A stretch of DNA of 64,000 nt from JAEMQF01 sp963791595. GTDB lineage: Bacteria > Pseudomonadota > Gammaproteobacteria > Burkholderiales > Burkholderiaceae_C. The stretch is taken from NCBI GenBank assembly GCA_963791595.1, contig CAWBTF010000014.1:248001-312000 (forward strand), given 5' to 3'. Below the pieces are notes generated by a model. That model did no database searches and was not told the origin of the DNA. It worked only from the letters and a program-made list of their open reading frames with translations. A program made the position numbers and the translations under genes. Positions 46,209 to 55,326 of the stretch are shown here, piece by piece. Position 1 is the stretch's first letter. Every line of letters begins with the position of its first letter.

Positions 46209-47221
46209 GCGATCACCCCCAGCCGCTCGCGGCGTGCACGCTCAGCGTGAATGGTCAGGTGCGGCCCTTGGTGGAGAGGCTGCTGCGCGACGCCGATGCG
46301 CTGCGGATCCGAGTCCAGCGCGACGCATCCGGCATCACCCTGGTCGACGCCGGCATCGAGGCGCCGGGCAGCGTCGCCGCAGGTCTGCTGATCGGCGAAA
46401 TCTGCATGGGCGGCTTCGGCAGCGTCGCCTTGAACATGGGCTCAATCAGCGACGCGACGGCGGGTTGGCCGAGCTGGCTCACGGTGCAGAGCTCGTCGCC
46501 CGTGCTCGCCTGCCTGGGCAGCCAATACGCCGGCTGGAGCCTGGCGGCAAGCAAGGAGGAGACCGGCGCGAAGAAGTTCTTCGCGCTCGGCTCCGGCCCG
46601 GCGCGCGCCCTCGCGGCAAAAGAAGCCTTGTTTGACGAACTCGGTTACCGCGACCGCGCCGAGCACGGCGTGCTCGTGCTCGAAGTCGACCGGCCGCCGC
46701 CGCCCGTGGTGGTGCAAAAGATCTTGCGCGACACCGGTCTGGCCGCCGCCGGGCTCACGGTCATCCTCACCCCCACCACCAGCGCGGCGGGGACGACCCA
46801 GGTCGTCGCGCGCGCGCTCGAAGTCGCGCTGCACAAGGCGCATGCGCTCGGCTTCGCGCTGCACCAAATCGTCGACGGCGTGGCCAGCGCACCGCTGCCC
46901 GCGCCCAGCCCCGACGCCGGCGTCGCGATGGGCCGCACCAATGACGCGATCCTCTACGGCGGCCGCGCGCACCTCAGCCTGCGCGGGCCCGACGCCGCGG
47001 CGCGCGAACTCGCGCAAAAGCTGCCGTCGCGCAACTCGCCCGACTTCGGCCGCGGCTTCGCGGAAGTCTTCAAGGAGTCGGGCTACGACTTCTACAAGAT
47101 CGACCCGGCTTTGTTCGCGCCCGCCGAGGTGTGGATCAGCAATCTCGACAGCGGCAACACCTTTCATGCCGGTGCGCTCGACATGGCCTTACTGCGGCGC
47201 CTGTGGTTGCAAGACGCTTGA
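46205..47221 (+). CDS. mch: Methenyl-H4MPT cyclohydrolase
   Basis: 338 residues. Motifs include AGLLIGEICMGGFGSVALNM, SSPVLACLGSQYAGWSL and GRTNDAILYGGRAHLSL. It hydrolyses methenyl-H4MPT to formyl-H4MPT in the cytoplasm. Its ATG overlaps the ATP-grasp stop (ATGA). Bacterial Mch is cytosolic and feeds the FhcABCD complex encoded at the right end of the window. Confidence 0.97.
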   Translation: MSDHPQPLAACTLSVNGQVRPLVERLLRDADALRIRVQRDASGITLVDAGIEAPGSVAAGLLIGEICMGGFGSVALNMGSISDATAGWPSWLTVQSSSPVLACLGSQYAGWSLAASKEETGAKKFFALGSGPARALAAKEALFDELGYRDRAEHGVLVLEVDRPPPPVVVQKILRDTGLAAAGLTVILTPTTSAAGTTQVVARALEVALHKAHALGFALHQIVDGVASAPLPAPSPDAGVAMGRTNDAILYGGRAHLSLRGPDAAARELAQKLPSRNSPDFGRGFAEVFKESGYDFYKIDPALFAPAEVWISNLDSGNTFHAGALDMALLRRLWLQDA

Positions 47222-47247
47222 ACCGGGAAACGGCGAGCCCCGTGCGG

Positions 47248-48237
47248 ATGGCGATGCGGATTGCGATCATGACCGATGAAACCGGCTGGCACACGCGCCA
47301 GCTGCAGGCCGCGCTGCGCGAACGCGGCGCCGTGGGGCGCTGCGTCGACTTGGCCGACTGCCGCATCGACACCGCGGCTGCGTGGCACGGCCTGGCCATC
47401 CCCGGCTTCGGCCGCGACCTGCCCGACGCCGTGCTCGTGCGCGGCATCGCCGGTGGCAGCTTCGAGCAGGTGACGAAGCGCCTGGGCGTGCTGCATGCAC
47501 TTCGGGAACTCGGCGTGCCCGTCTACAACGACGCTCGCGCGATCGAGCGCTGCGTCGACAAGTCGATGACCACCTTGCTGCTGCACGCCGCCGGTGTGCC
47601 CACGCCGGTGACCTGGGCGCTCGAGTCGCACGCGCTGGCGCAGCGCATCGTGATGGCGCAGGCCGCTGCCGGCCACGCGCTCGTGCTCAAGCCGCTGTTC
47701 GGCTCGCAAGGCAAGGGCTTGACGCGTATCGGCGCGGTCGACGGCGGCTTCGTGCCCTTGCCAGCGAACGACGCGCTGGGTCCGGGTTTCGGCGCGCTCT
47801 ACTACCTGCAGCGCTTCATTCCTGCGCTGGCCACGCCAGGTTACGACTGGCGAGTGCTGGTCATCGGCGGGCGCGCCGTGACCGCCATGCGCCGCATCAG
47901 CGAACACTGGGTACACAACGTCGCGCAGGGCGCGCGCTGCGAAGCCGCCTGGTTGAGCCCGGAGTTGAAACAGATCGCCGAAGCCGCGGCGCACGCACTC
48001 GATGTCGACTACGCCGGCGTCGACGTGATGCCCATCGCACCGGGCTCGGCTGGCGGGCCGACCTTGCAGGTGCTTGAAGTGAATGGCGTCGCCGCCTGGC
48101 AGGGCTTGCAGGGTGTGACGCTCTTCAACATCGCGCGCGCGCTGGTCGAGGACTTGTTCGAGCGCCGCATCCCGGCCGCACCCCCCGCGGCACAGGTGCG
48201 ACGTGCAGGCCGGGCCGCGCCGGTGCGGCGCGCATGA
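47248..48237 (+). CDS. RimK-like alpha-L-glutamate ligase (orf5-like)
   Basis: About 329 residues. The ATP-grasp pattern is VLKPLFGSQGKGLTRIG, YYLQRFIPALATPGYDWRVL and LQVLEVNGVAAWQG. Related archaeal enzymes (MptN, CofF) add glutamate to pterin or F420 tails; here it may glutamylate H4MPT or the polyglutamate arm of methylofuran. Starts at 47242 (GTG), 47248 and 47254 (ATG) are all possible. It sits between mch and the CitG-like gene, as orf5 does in Methylobacterium islands. Confidence 0.87.
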   Translation: MAMRIAIMTDETGWHTRQLQAALRERGAVGRCVDLADCRIDTAAAWHGLAIPGFGRDLPDAVLVRGIAGGSFEQVTKRLGVLHALRELGVPVYNDARAIERCVDKSMTTLLLHAAGVPTPVTWALESHALAQRIVMAQAAAGHALVLKPLFGSQGKGLTRIGAVDGGFVPLPANDALGPGFGALYYLQRFIPALATPGYDWRVLVIGGRAVTAMRRISEHWVHNVAQGARCEAAWLSPELKQIAEAAAHALDVDYAGVDVMPIAPGSAGGPTLQVLEVNGVAAWQGLQGVTLFNIARALVEDLFERRIPAAPPAAQVRRAGRAAPVRRA

Positions 48238-49145
48238 ACGCTGACGATCACCGGGCCCACATCGCCTTCGCGAAGCACTGCTTCCTGCGTGCCTGCGCGC
48301 TCGACGTGGCGGTGCGCAAACCGGGCAACGTGAGCGTGCATTCGATCGGCCACGGCATGGACGCTGCGCTGTTCGTGGCCAGCGCGCAGGCCGCGGTGGA
48401 ACCGCTGTTCGAGGCCGGTGCGCGCGTCGGCGCGCGCATCGAGGCCGCGGTGGCCGCCACTTGGCGCGCCGCCGGCTGCAACACCAACCTGGGCATCTTG
48501 CTGCTGTGCGCGCCGATCGCGCGTGCCATCGAACAACCCGGCGCTTTGCAGGGCGCGCTGTCCCTGCGTGAAGCGCTGGAAGCAGTGCTCGTCGATCTCG
48601 ATCTGGACGACTCGCGCTGCGCCTACCGCGCGATCGCGATGGCCCATCCCGCCGGCCTGGGCCAGGTGCCTCACGAGGACGTGCACACCGAGCCCCGGTT
48701 GCCATTGCGCGCCGCGATGGCGCTGGCCGCGCCGCGCGACAGCATTGCACGCGAATATCTGAGCGGCTTTGCGCGGCTGTTCGAGATCGCGCCAGTGCAC
48801 TCCGGGTTTTCACTGATGTCGGCGAGCCTTGGCGATCCGCCGAGCACGGAATGCATCGCTTGCGTGCAGCGGGTCTACCTGCGCTGCTTGAGCGAGTTCC
48901 CCGATTCACACATTGTTCGAAAACACGGGATCGCGGTGGCACATACTGTCATGAGCGCGGCGCAGGCGTGGCGCGAGCACCCGGCGCCGGGCGCCGACCC
49001 CGCTTTCGCCGCCTGGGATCAAACCCTCAAGGCGCAGCGCGTCAACCCGGGCACCAGCGCCGATCTGACGGTCACGGCGCTGCTGATCGCCTTGCTGCTC
49101 GGCGCCGGCCCGAGCGCCGGCCCGCAGGCGTGGCATGGAAAGTGA
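48234..49145 (+). CDS. CitG/MdcB-like (triphosphoribosyl-dephospho-CoA synthase family) protein (orf7-like)
   Basis: 303 residues, all-helical family. VRKPGNVSVHSIGHGM and NPGTSADLTVTALLIALLLG are its signatures. Classical members make the prosthetic-group precursor of citrate lyase and malonate decarboxylase, but no such enzyme is here. In methylotrophs this member is linked to mch and fae, so it probably acts in H4MPT or methylofuran synthesis; the reaction is unknown. It overlaps the RimK-like gene by four bases. Confidence 0.87.
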   Translation: MNADDHRAHIAFAKHCFLRACALDVAVRKPGNVSVHSIGHGMDAALFVASAQAAVEPLFEAGARVGARIEAAVAATWRAAGCNTNLGILLLCAPIARAIEQPGALQGALSLREALEAVLVDLDLDDSRCAYRAIAMAHPAGLGQVPHEDVHTEPRLPLRAAMALAAPRDSIAREYLSGFARLFEIAPVHSGFSLMSASLGDPPSTECIACVQRVYLRCLSEFPDSHIVRKHGIAVAHTVMSAAQAWREHPAPGADPAFAAWDQTLKAQRVNPGTSADLTVTALLIALLLGAGPSAGPQAWHGK

Positions 49146-49222
49146 TAGCTTCTGGCTGGCGCCGGTCTGCAGGCCGGCGTTCATTCGCCCAGAAACACAT
49201 TCACAGGAGATATGGAGAAGCC

Positions 49223-49732
49223 ATGGCAAAAATCGATCGCATGATGGTTGGCGAGTCACTCGTCGGCGAAGGCAACGAAGTCGCGCACATTGACTTGATC
49301 ATCGGGCCGCGCGGCAGCCCGGTCGAAACCGCGTTCGCCAATTGTTTGACGAACAACAAGGACGGTTTCACGTCGCTGCTGGCCGTGGTGGCGCCGAATC
49401 TGCTGACCAAGCCGTCCACCGTGATGTTCAACAAGGTCACGATCAAGGGCGCCAAGCAAGCGGTGCAAATGTTCGGGCCGGCGCAGCGCGCGGTGGCGAT
49501 GGCGGTGGCCGACAGCGTGCAAGACGGAACGATTCCCGCGGCCGAAGCCGACAACCTGTTCATCTGCGTCGGCGTGTTCATTCACTGGCTCGCCGAAGAC
49601 GACAAGAAGATCCAAGATTACAACTACCGCGCCGTCAAGGAGTCGATCCAGCGCGCCGTCTCCGGCTCGCCGACCGCGGCTGAAGTGGTGGCCAAGAAGG
49701 GCAGCGCCGCGCATCCGTTCCAGGCCAAGTAG
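49223..49732 (+). CDS. fae: Formaldehyde-activating enzyme
   Basis: 169 residues, the standard Fae length. It condenses formaldehyde with H4MPT to methylene-H4MPT. Conserved blocks NEVAHIDLIIGPRGSPVETA (His22, equivalent to the catalytic His), GFTSLLAVVAPNLLTKPSTV and FGPAQRAVAMAVADSV are intact. AGGAGA and GGAGAAG upstream make strong ribosome binding sites, fitting the high expression Fae needs. A 77-bp leader with a CGCCGG/CCGGCG hairpin lies before it. Confidence 0.98.
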   Translation: MAKIDRMMVGESLVGEGNEVAHIDLIIGPRGSPVETAFANCLTNNKDGFTSLLAVVAPNLLTKPSTVMFNKVTIKGAKQAVQMFGPAQRAVAMAVADSVQDGTIPAAEADNLFICVGVFIHWLAEDDKKIQDYNYRAVKESIQRAVSGSPTAAEVVAKKGSAAHPFQAK

Positions 49733-49823
49733 ACAAGGGTTACGGGCTGTCAAGCAGCAGCCCGAATCGATGCAGCACCGCGTCGCGGTGCGTCGGTGAG
49801 AAGAGGGGTAGTGGAAGGGTTTG

Positions 49824-49861
49824 AAACTGGCCGGTCCGGCAAGGACGGGCCAGTTTTTTTT
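49824..49861. terminator. Rho-independent terminator after fae
   Basis: Arms AAACTGGCCGGTCC (49824-49837) and GGACGGGCCAGTTT (49843-49856), one mismatch, loop GGCAA, followed by an eight-T run ending at 49861. It lies 92 bp after fae and marks the end of the mptG-to-fae transcription unit. Confidence 0.88.
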
Positions 49862-49901
49862 CGCCTGCCCGAACGAGGCGCCGGACAGGGGGCCGCGCGG
49901 C

Positions 49902-50429
49902 TCAGCAACCGCCCGGCACCATGCCGCTCCCGATCAGCCGCAGCACCGCCGCGCCGCGCTGGGCCCGCCCGGCCGACGCGTCGGGTTCGGGCGCGAAGCG
50001 CTCGATCTGCACGCCCACGGCGTGAACGTCGTCGAACTTGCGCGGTTTCACCACCTTCACGCGTACCCAGGCGGCGCCGAATTCTTCGATCAGCAGTGTC
50101 GCGATCGTTTCGGCAAAGGCCTCGAGCAGCTGCACCCGGTGCTCGCGCAAGAGGCGCTGCAGCCGATCGCGCACCACGCCGTAGTCGATCGTGTCGGCGA
50201 TCGCGTCGGTGTCGCACGCCGCCGCGCGCCGCACGCCGGCGTGCAAGTCGATCACCACCGGCTGAGGGCATTGCAATTCGCTGTCGTGAATACCGATCAC
50301 GGTCTGGCCGGTGAAACCCTCGATGAAAATCAAGTCCAGCGCCGCTGCGCGCCGCTCGTCGGGCGGCGCAAAATGCGGTTCGCGCACGTGGGAGATCCCG
50401 GGAATCGGGCTGGGGCTCGGCAAAATCAT
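49902..50429 (-). CDS. folB: Dihydroneopterin aldolase-like protein
   Basis: About 175 residues from the ATG at 50427-50429. The FolB core is LDLIFIEGFTGQTVIGIHD, ADTIDYGVVRDRL and LLEAFAETIATLLIEEFGA, followed by VKVVKPRKFDDVHAVGV. It cleaves dihydroneopterin to the hydroxymethyl pterin used for folate and H4MPT. The N-terminal extension (SPSPIPGISHVREPHFAPP) is longer than usual. Its minus orientation facing fae, inside the island, suggests dedication to H4MPT. Confidence 0.88.
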   Translation of the reverse strand: MILPSPSPIPGISHVREPHFAPPDERRAAALDLIFIEGFTGQTVIGIHDSELQCPQPVVIDLHAGVRRAAACDTDAIADTIDYGVVRDRLQRLLREHRVQLLEAFAETIATLLIEEFGAAWVRVKVVKPRKFDDVHAVGVQIERFAPEPDASAGRAQRGAAVLRLIGSGMVPGGC

Positions 50430-50583
50430 CGCTGTTTCCCTCGTTTTTCTTGCGGCTGGTTGCAATTTACGCGCCGGGCTGTGGGCCGTCTACGTGTTTC
50501 ACCCGGTGCGCCGCGCGTTTCCGGTTCACGACAATCGTCAATTGTGTCCGGTTCCCGGATAGCGCGTCGGAGTGGAGGACCGT

Positions 50584-52677
50584 ATGTCACTGACCATGCG
50601 TGAGGCGCACGAGCATGCCGACCGCATCCTGCAACGGGTGCGCAGCGGCGTCAGCGAAAGTCGCGACCCGCGCGGCGATGCGGTGGCACAGTCGTGGAGC
50701 CGCTGCGTCAACGACTATCGGCTCGACCCGGCCAAGCCGCTCGAGCCGGTGTTCATCAGCCGCGCCGAGCTCGACGAGCGCCGCGCCCGCCGCGCCGACG
50801 TGATTGCCTGCGCGCGCTACGAGATGACCACGCTGTACCAGCAGCTCGGCGACGCCGAAGCGGCGGTGGTGCTGACCGACACCGACGGCGTGATCGTGCA
50901 CATGGTCACCTCGCCCGAATTCGCCGCCGAGGTCGGGCCGCTCGGCCTGCGCGTGGGCGGCATCTGGAGCGAGAACGCCGCCGGCACGAACGGCATGGGC
51001 ACCTGCCTGGCGGCGGGCAGCCCGGTGACGATCCAGCGCGACGACCATTTTTTCACCCAGTTCACCCAGCTCACCTGCTCGGCGGTTCCGGTGTTCGACC
51101 CGTCGGGCGAGATCGCCGCGGTGCTCGACGTGACGAGCCGCTCCAGCCTGATGCAGCAGCACCTGCTGGTGTTGCTGGGCATGACGGTGCGCATGATTGA
51201 AAACCGCCTGATCGACGCGCGCTACCGCAACGCGCACCCGCTGCACTTCCACAGCCGGCCCGAGTTCGTCTACACGCTGCACGAAGGCAAGCTCGCGGTC
51301 GGCGACGACGGGCAGATCCTCGCCGCCAACCGCAGCGCGCTGTTCCAGCTCGGCATGCAGTCGATGAGCGACATCCGCACGCGGCGCGTCGAAGACCTGT
51401 TCCAGACCTCGCTCGAAGACATGCTGGCGCGCAGCACCTCGTCGTCGTTCCATCCGGTGGTGACGTACCGCACCAACGCGGCGTTGCGCTTCTTCGCGGT
51501 CGCGCGCCGGCCGGTTGCGGCGGCGAACGCCGCGCTGCCCTCGGCGGGCTCGATCGCCCTGCCGGCGCGCACGGCGCCGGCACCCGTGGCGCCCCTCGAC
51601 GCCGGCCTGCGTGCGCCGGCTCACCAGACTTCCGCACGCAGCTCCGCGGGAGGCGCCGCCGAGATCTGTTTCAAGGACCCGCGCCTCGCATCCCATCTCG
51701 ACACCGCGCGCCGCGTGATCGCGCGCCAGACGCCGTTGCTGCTGTGCGGCGAAACCGGTTCGGGCAAGGAGGTGTTCGCGCGCGCGGTGCACGACGCGAG
51801 CCCGCACGCCGGTGGCGCCTTCGTCGCGATCAACTGTGCGAGTTTGCCGGAACAGCTGATCGAGTCCGAGCTGTTCGGCTACCGCGCCGGCGCGTTCACC
51901 GGCGCGCAGCGCACCGGGCGGCGCGGCAAGATCCTGCAAGCCAACGGCGGCACGCTGTTCCTCGATGAAATCGCCGACATGCCGCTCGAGTTGCAGGCGC
52001 GGCTGCTGCGCGTTCTCGACGAGCGCCAGGTCACGCCGCTGGGCACGGAAGAAACGTACGCGGTCGACTTCCAGCTCATCAGCGCCAGCCACCAGCATTT
52101 GCCGACGCGGGTGCGTGAAGGGCGCTTCCGCGAAGACCTGTACTACCGCCTGGCCGGCATCGAACTCGCTTTGCCGCCGCTGCGCGAGCGCAGCGATCGG
52201 CGCGAGTTGATGCTCGGCATGCTGGCGGCCGAATCCGGCGGCAAGGCCAGGCTCGGCGCGGACGCCGAACGGCTGCTGCTCGAACACCCCTGGCCCGGCA
52301 ACCTGCGCCAGCTGCGCCACGTGCTGCGCACCGCGGCCGCGTTGGCCGAGGCGAAGCCGATCACACGCGAGCACCTGCCGTCCCTCGGAATCAGCGCCGC
52401 GCACGAGCCGGCAGCAGCGGCCGATTCGGCGGCGGCGCATGTTCCGAATTCGAAGCAGCTGGCACACTGGGCCGGCGCGCCGCAGGCCGACGCGCCCCAA
52501 GCGCACCTGCCGATCAAACTCAACCCGATTCAAGCGAACGAACGCCAGGTTCTGCTCCAATTGCTCGAACAGCACCGCTGGAACGTGAGCAATGTCGCCA
52601 AGGCGCTCGATGTCAGCCGCAACACCCTCTACCGCAAGCTCCACAAGCTGCACATCGAAGTCTCCCACCCCGAGTGA
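50584..52677 (+). CDS. Sigma-54-dependent activator (AcoR/Fis-family type)
   Basis: 697 residues. Order: N-terminal region with a GAF-like sensor (VVLTDTDGVIVHMVTSPEF, WSENAAGTNGMGTCLA), a second PAS-like segment (VGDDGQILAANRSALFQLGM), a linker, then an AAA+ domain with Walker A GETGSGKEVF (~388), the sigma-54 contact loop GAFTGAQRTG (~435) and Walker B GGTLFLDEIADM, and a C-terminal Fis helix-turn-helix (NVSNVAKALDVSRNTLYRKL). AcoR-like proteins often govern alcohol or acetoin oxidation. Inside this island it may control C1 genes; see the candidate promoter upstream of fhcB. Confidence 0.93.
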   Translation: MSLTMREAHEHADRILQRVRSGVSESRDPRGDAVAQSWSRCVNDYRLDPAKPLEPVFISRAELDERRARRADVIACARYEMTTLYQQLGDAEAAVVLTDTDGVIVHMVTSPEFAAEVGPLGLRVGGIWSENAAGTNGMGTCLAAGSPVTIQRDDHFFTQFTQLTCSAVPVFDPSGEIAAVLDVTSRSSLMQQHLLVLLGMTVRMIENRLIDARYRNAHPLHFHSRPEFVYTLHEGKLAVGDDGQILAANRSALFQLGMQSMSDIRTRRVEDLFQTSLEDMLARSTSSSFHPVVTYRTNAALRFFAVARRPVAAANAALPSAGSIALPARTAPAPVAPLDAGLRAPAHQTSARSSAGGAAEICFKDPRLASHLDTARRVIARQTPLLLCGETGSGKEVFARAVHDASPHAGGAFVAINCASLPEQLIESELFGYRAGAFTGAQRTGRRGKILQANGGTLFLDEIADMPLELQARLLRVLDERQVTPLGTEETYAVDFQLISASHQHLPTRVREGRFREDLYYRLAGIELALPPLRERSDRRELMLGMLAAESGGKARLGADAERLLLEHPWPGNLRQLRHVLRTAAALAEAKPITREHLPSLGISAAHEPAAAADSAAAHVPNSKQLAHWAGAPQADAPQAHLPIKLNPIQANERQVLLQLLEQHRWNVSNVAKALDVSRNTLYRKLHKLHIEVSHPE

Positions 52678-53281
52678 CAGCTCGGCCGGCAGTCCGGGTG
52701 GCGAAAGCGCTGCGCCCAAGCGCGAGCGCTTCGCCTGGTGCATCACCGGCTCGGGCCATTACCTCGACGAATCGATCGCGCTCGCCTCACGCCTGCCGCG
52801 GCTTGACCTGTTCCTGTCCGACGCGGCCGAAGAGGTGCTGCCGATCTACAAGTTGCGCATCGAAGACCTGCGTTCGCGCTTCGGGCCGGGTTTTCGCCTG
52901 CTGCGCGACAAGACGGCCAGCGCCGTGCCGGTGGGCATGTTGTACGACGACGTGTACCACACGGTGGTCGTCGCACCGGCCACGAGCAACACCGTCGCCA
53001 AATGCGTCGTCGGCATCAGCGACACGTTGCCGACCAACATGTTCGCGCAGGCCGGCAAGCTGGGCATCGAATCGATCGTCTTCGCCTGCGACAACGAACC
53101 CGTTGTCGTGACCCGTTCGCCGCATGAGTGGGTCACGCTGCGGCCACGCCGGATCGAGCTCGACAACGTGGAGCGATTGCGAGGCTTTCCTTTCTGCCAG
53201 GTCGTCTGTTCGCCGGCCGAGCTTGAGGCGGCGCTTGCAGCGCGGATGGAACGTTTGGCGTTGGCATGGGCTGCGCCGTAG
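52610..53281 (+). CDS. afpA: AfpA/DmrB-like flavoprotein, dihydromethanopterin reductase
   Basis: About 223 codons from ATG 52610, although the real start is uncertain. Conserved sequence begins ERFAWCITGSGHYL, ~120 bp later, and no ATG, GTG or TTG lies in this frame between. The FMN-binding flavoprotein fold continues with VVVAPATSNTVAKCVVGISD and LPTNMFAQAGKL. DmrB-type enzymes reduce dihydromethanopterin to H4MPT as the last step of cofactor synthesis. It overlaps the end of the activator gene. Confidence 0.85.
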   Translation: MSAATPSTASSTSCTSKSPTPSDSSAGSPGGESAAPKRERFAWCITGSGHYLDESIALASRLPRLDLFLSDAAEEVLPIYKLRIEDLRSRFGPGFRLLRDKTASAVPVGMLYDDVYHTVVVAPATSNTVAKCVVGISDTLPTNMFAQAGKLGIESIVFACDNEPVVVTRSPHEWVTLRPRRIELDNVERLRGFPFCQVVCSPAELEAALAARMERLALAWAAP

Positions 53282-53330
53282 TTCGCTTGTGCCATCTCGG
53301 AGCTCGCCCTCTCATGCGAAGTTGGGGGCG

Positions 53331-53583
53331 TCGCGGCAGGTGCTACCCGCGGGGGCCCGCAGGGGGCTCATGCTGTGACGGTCGGCGCTGCGCGCCGACT
53401 CCGCTGTGGTGCTCGCCTTGAAGTCGCGCCCCGAACTCGCTGCGCTCACTTCGTTCGCTACGCTCAGACATGCGGGGCGAAGTCAGTTTTGGATGCGCGC
53501 TGCGCGCGCCGACTTCAAGGCTGCGCTCCTCGCCGTCACAGAAATCGCCCCCCGCGGGCCCCCGTGGGTAGCACCTGCCGCGC
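53331..53583. repeat. Palindromic repeat C, full unit
   Basis: A ~250-bp inverted repeat in the 606-bp gap between the AfpA-like and DHPS-like genes. Left arm GCGGCAGGTGCTACCCGCGG and onward from 53333; right arm ends GGGTAGCACCTGCCGC at 53582. Inside are AAGTCGGCGCGCAGCGC-type pieces in both orientations, with GCCTTGAAGTC matched by GACTTCAAGGC, around a centre rich in 'CTCGCTGCGCTCACTTCG'. No reading frame of coding quality runs through it. Confidence 0.78.
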
Positions 53584-53718
53584 TGCAACTGCGGTTGACT
53601 TCGTTGCAAGGGCAATCCGCGGTCCTTCCATCCTCAGCGCACTCGCCGGACAACCGATGGTCACATGCTGGTGCGGATTCGGCTTGGGGTTTTCGTCGAA
53701 GGAAATCAACCGGTGGCA

Positions 53719-53846
53719 GCGCGGCGGGCGGTGCCCGGTGGGGGCGATTTCTGGGGCGACGAGCAGCGCAGGACTGGAGTCGGCGCGCGCAGCGCCGACC
53801 GCCCCAGCATGAGCCCCCGCCGGGCGCCGCCTGCCGCGCCGAGCCG
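53719..53846. repeat. Palindromic repeat C, partial unit
   Basis: A second, diverged unit ~135 bp downstream of the first. It has GCGGCGGGCGGTGCCCGGTG, GGGGGCGATTTCTGGGGCGA, the hairpin GGCGCGCGCAGCGCC, and a reversed end (GAGCCCCCGCCGGGCGCCGC). Read inverted, it aligns with the left arm of the full unit (GGGGGCTCATGCTG...GGTCGGCGCTGCGCGC). It ends 41 bp before the DHPS-like start. Confidence 0.72.
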
Positions 53847-53887
53847 GACCTCCGCACGATCCGCCGACCTACGCCGAGCAAAGCGTG

Positions 53888-55324
53888 ATGGAACACATCG
53901 TCTTCCTGACCGGCCGCCTGGCCCAGCCTCAGCTCGAACGCGTGCTGGCCGGAATTGATGCCGCCCCGTTCACTTGGGAGGTGCGTGAGATCGGCCTGCA
54001 AGTGGCCGCGTTGATGACGGCCGACATGATCCGGCGCCGCGTCACCGCTCCCGTGTTCACCGAGCACTCCAATGCACCACCGCAGCCCGCGCAGCGCATC
54101 ATCGTTCCGGGCCGCTGCCGTGGCGACTGCGATGCGCTCACTGCGCATTACGGCATCCCGGTGCAGCGTGGCCCCGAAGAACTGAAAGACCTGCCGCGCT
54201 TTTTCGACCGCGCCGCCAAGCCGGTCAATCTGAGCCAGTACAGCGTTTCGATCTTTGCCGAGATCGTCGACGCACCGCTTCTCACCGTCGCGCAGATCGT
54301 CGAGCGCGCCCGCGAACTTGAGCGCGACGGCGCGAACGTGATCGACCTGGGTTGCCTGCCCGAGACGAAGTTCGAGCACCTCGAAGACAGTGTGCGTGCG
54401 CTGCAACGCGAGGGCCTGTCGGTCAGCGTCGATTCGGTCGATCCGCAAGAGCTGCTGCGCGGCGGCCAGGCCGGCGCGGACTATCTGCTGAGCCTGACGC
54501 TCGACACGCTGTGGGTGGCGGATCAGGTGCCGTCCATTCCGGTGCTGATTCCACGCACATCGGCGGACGAAGCTTCGCTGTATGACGCGATTCGCACGTT
54601 CCAGGCGGCCGGCCGCAAGTTCCTCGCGGACCCGATCCTCGACCCGATCCCCTTCGGCCTGACCGCGTCGATCGTGCGCTACCACGCCTTGCGCCAGGCG
54701 TTTCCCGACGCGCCGATCATGATGGGCATCGGCAACCTCACCGAGTTGACGGAAGCCGACACGAGCGGCATCAATGCCTTGCTGCTGGGCATCGCCGCCG
54801 AACTGAACGTCGCCGCGGTGTTGACCACCCAAGTCAGCCCGCACGCGCGGCGCGCAGTGGCCGAGGCCGATGCGGCGCGCCGCATCATGCACGCGGCGGC
54901 GCAGCAGCGCATGCTGCCCAAGGGGCTGAGCGACGCGTTGATGAGCGTGCACGCGAAGCACCCGTTCCCTGACACGCCGCAAGAGATCGCGGAAGTCGCG
55001 GCCCAGGTGCGTGACCCTAACTTTCGGGTGCAGGTGTCGGCCAGCGGCATTCACGTCTACAACCGCGACGGCATGCGGCTCGGCCAGGGCGCGTTCGAAC
55101 TGTGGCCACAGCTGAAGCTCGAGAACGACGCGGCGCACGCGTTTTACATGGGCGTCGAACTCGCGCACGCCGAGCTCGCCTGGCGCCTGGGCAAGCGCTA
55201 TGCGCAAGACCAGCCGCTCGACTGGGGCATCGCGCTGCCACGCCAGGCGCAAGACTTGAATGCCTGGTGCGCACCAGGGACGACGTTGCCGACGCATACT
55301 TCGGCCAAACGCACCGCCGACTGA
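53888..55324 (+). CDS. Dihydropteroate synthase-related protein of the H4MPT island (DUF6513 type)
   Basis: 478 residues. An N-terminal DUF6513-like domain (HIVFLTGRLAQPQLERVL) precedes a DHPS-like TIM barrel (ARELERDGANVIDLGCLPET, GLSVSVDSVDPQELLRGG, GIGNLTELTEADTSGINALL). It resembles the TIGR00284 family found in methanogens and H4MPT-using bacteria. It presumably joins the pterin to beta-RFAP-derived arylamine in H4MPT synthesis, in place of folate-type DHPS; this is inference. Confidence 0.88.
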   Translation: MEHIVFLTGRLAQPQLERVLAGIDAAPFTWEVREIGLQVAALMTADMIRRRVTAPVFTEHSNAPPQPAQRIIVPGRCRGDCDALTAHYGIPVQRGPEELKDLPRFFDRAAKPVNLSQYSVSIFAEIVDAPLLTVAQIVERARELERDGANVIDLGCLPETKFEHLEDSVRALQREGLSVSVDSVDPQELLRGGQAGADYLLSLTLDTLWVADQVPSIPVLIPRTSADEASLYDAIRTFQAAGRKFLADPILDPIPFGLTASIVRYHALRQAFPDAPIMMGIGNLTELTEADTSGINALLLGIAAELNVAAVLTTQVSPHARRAVAEADAARRIMHAAAQQRMLPKGLSDALMSVHAKHPFPDTPQEIAEVAAQVRDPNFRVQVSASGIHVYNRDGMRLGQGAFELWPQLKLENDAAHAFYMGVELAHAELAWRLGKRYAQDQPLDWGIALPRQAQDLNAWCAPGTTLPTHTSAKRTAD

Positions 55325-55326
55325 CG

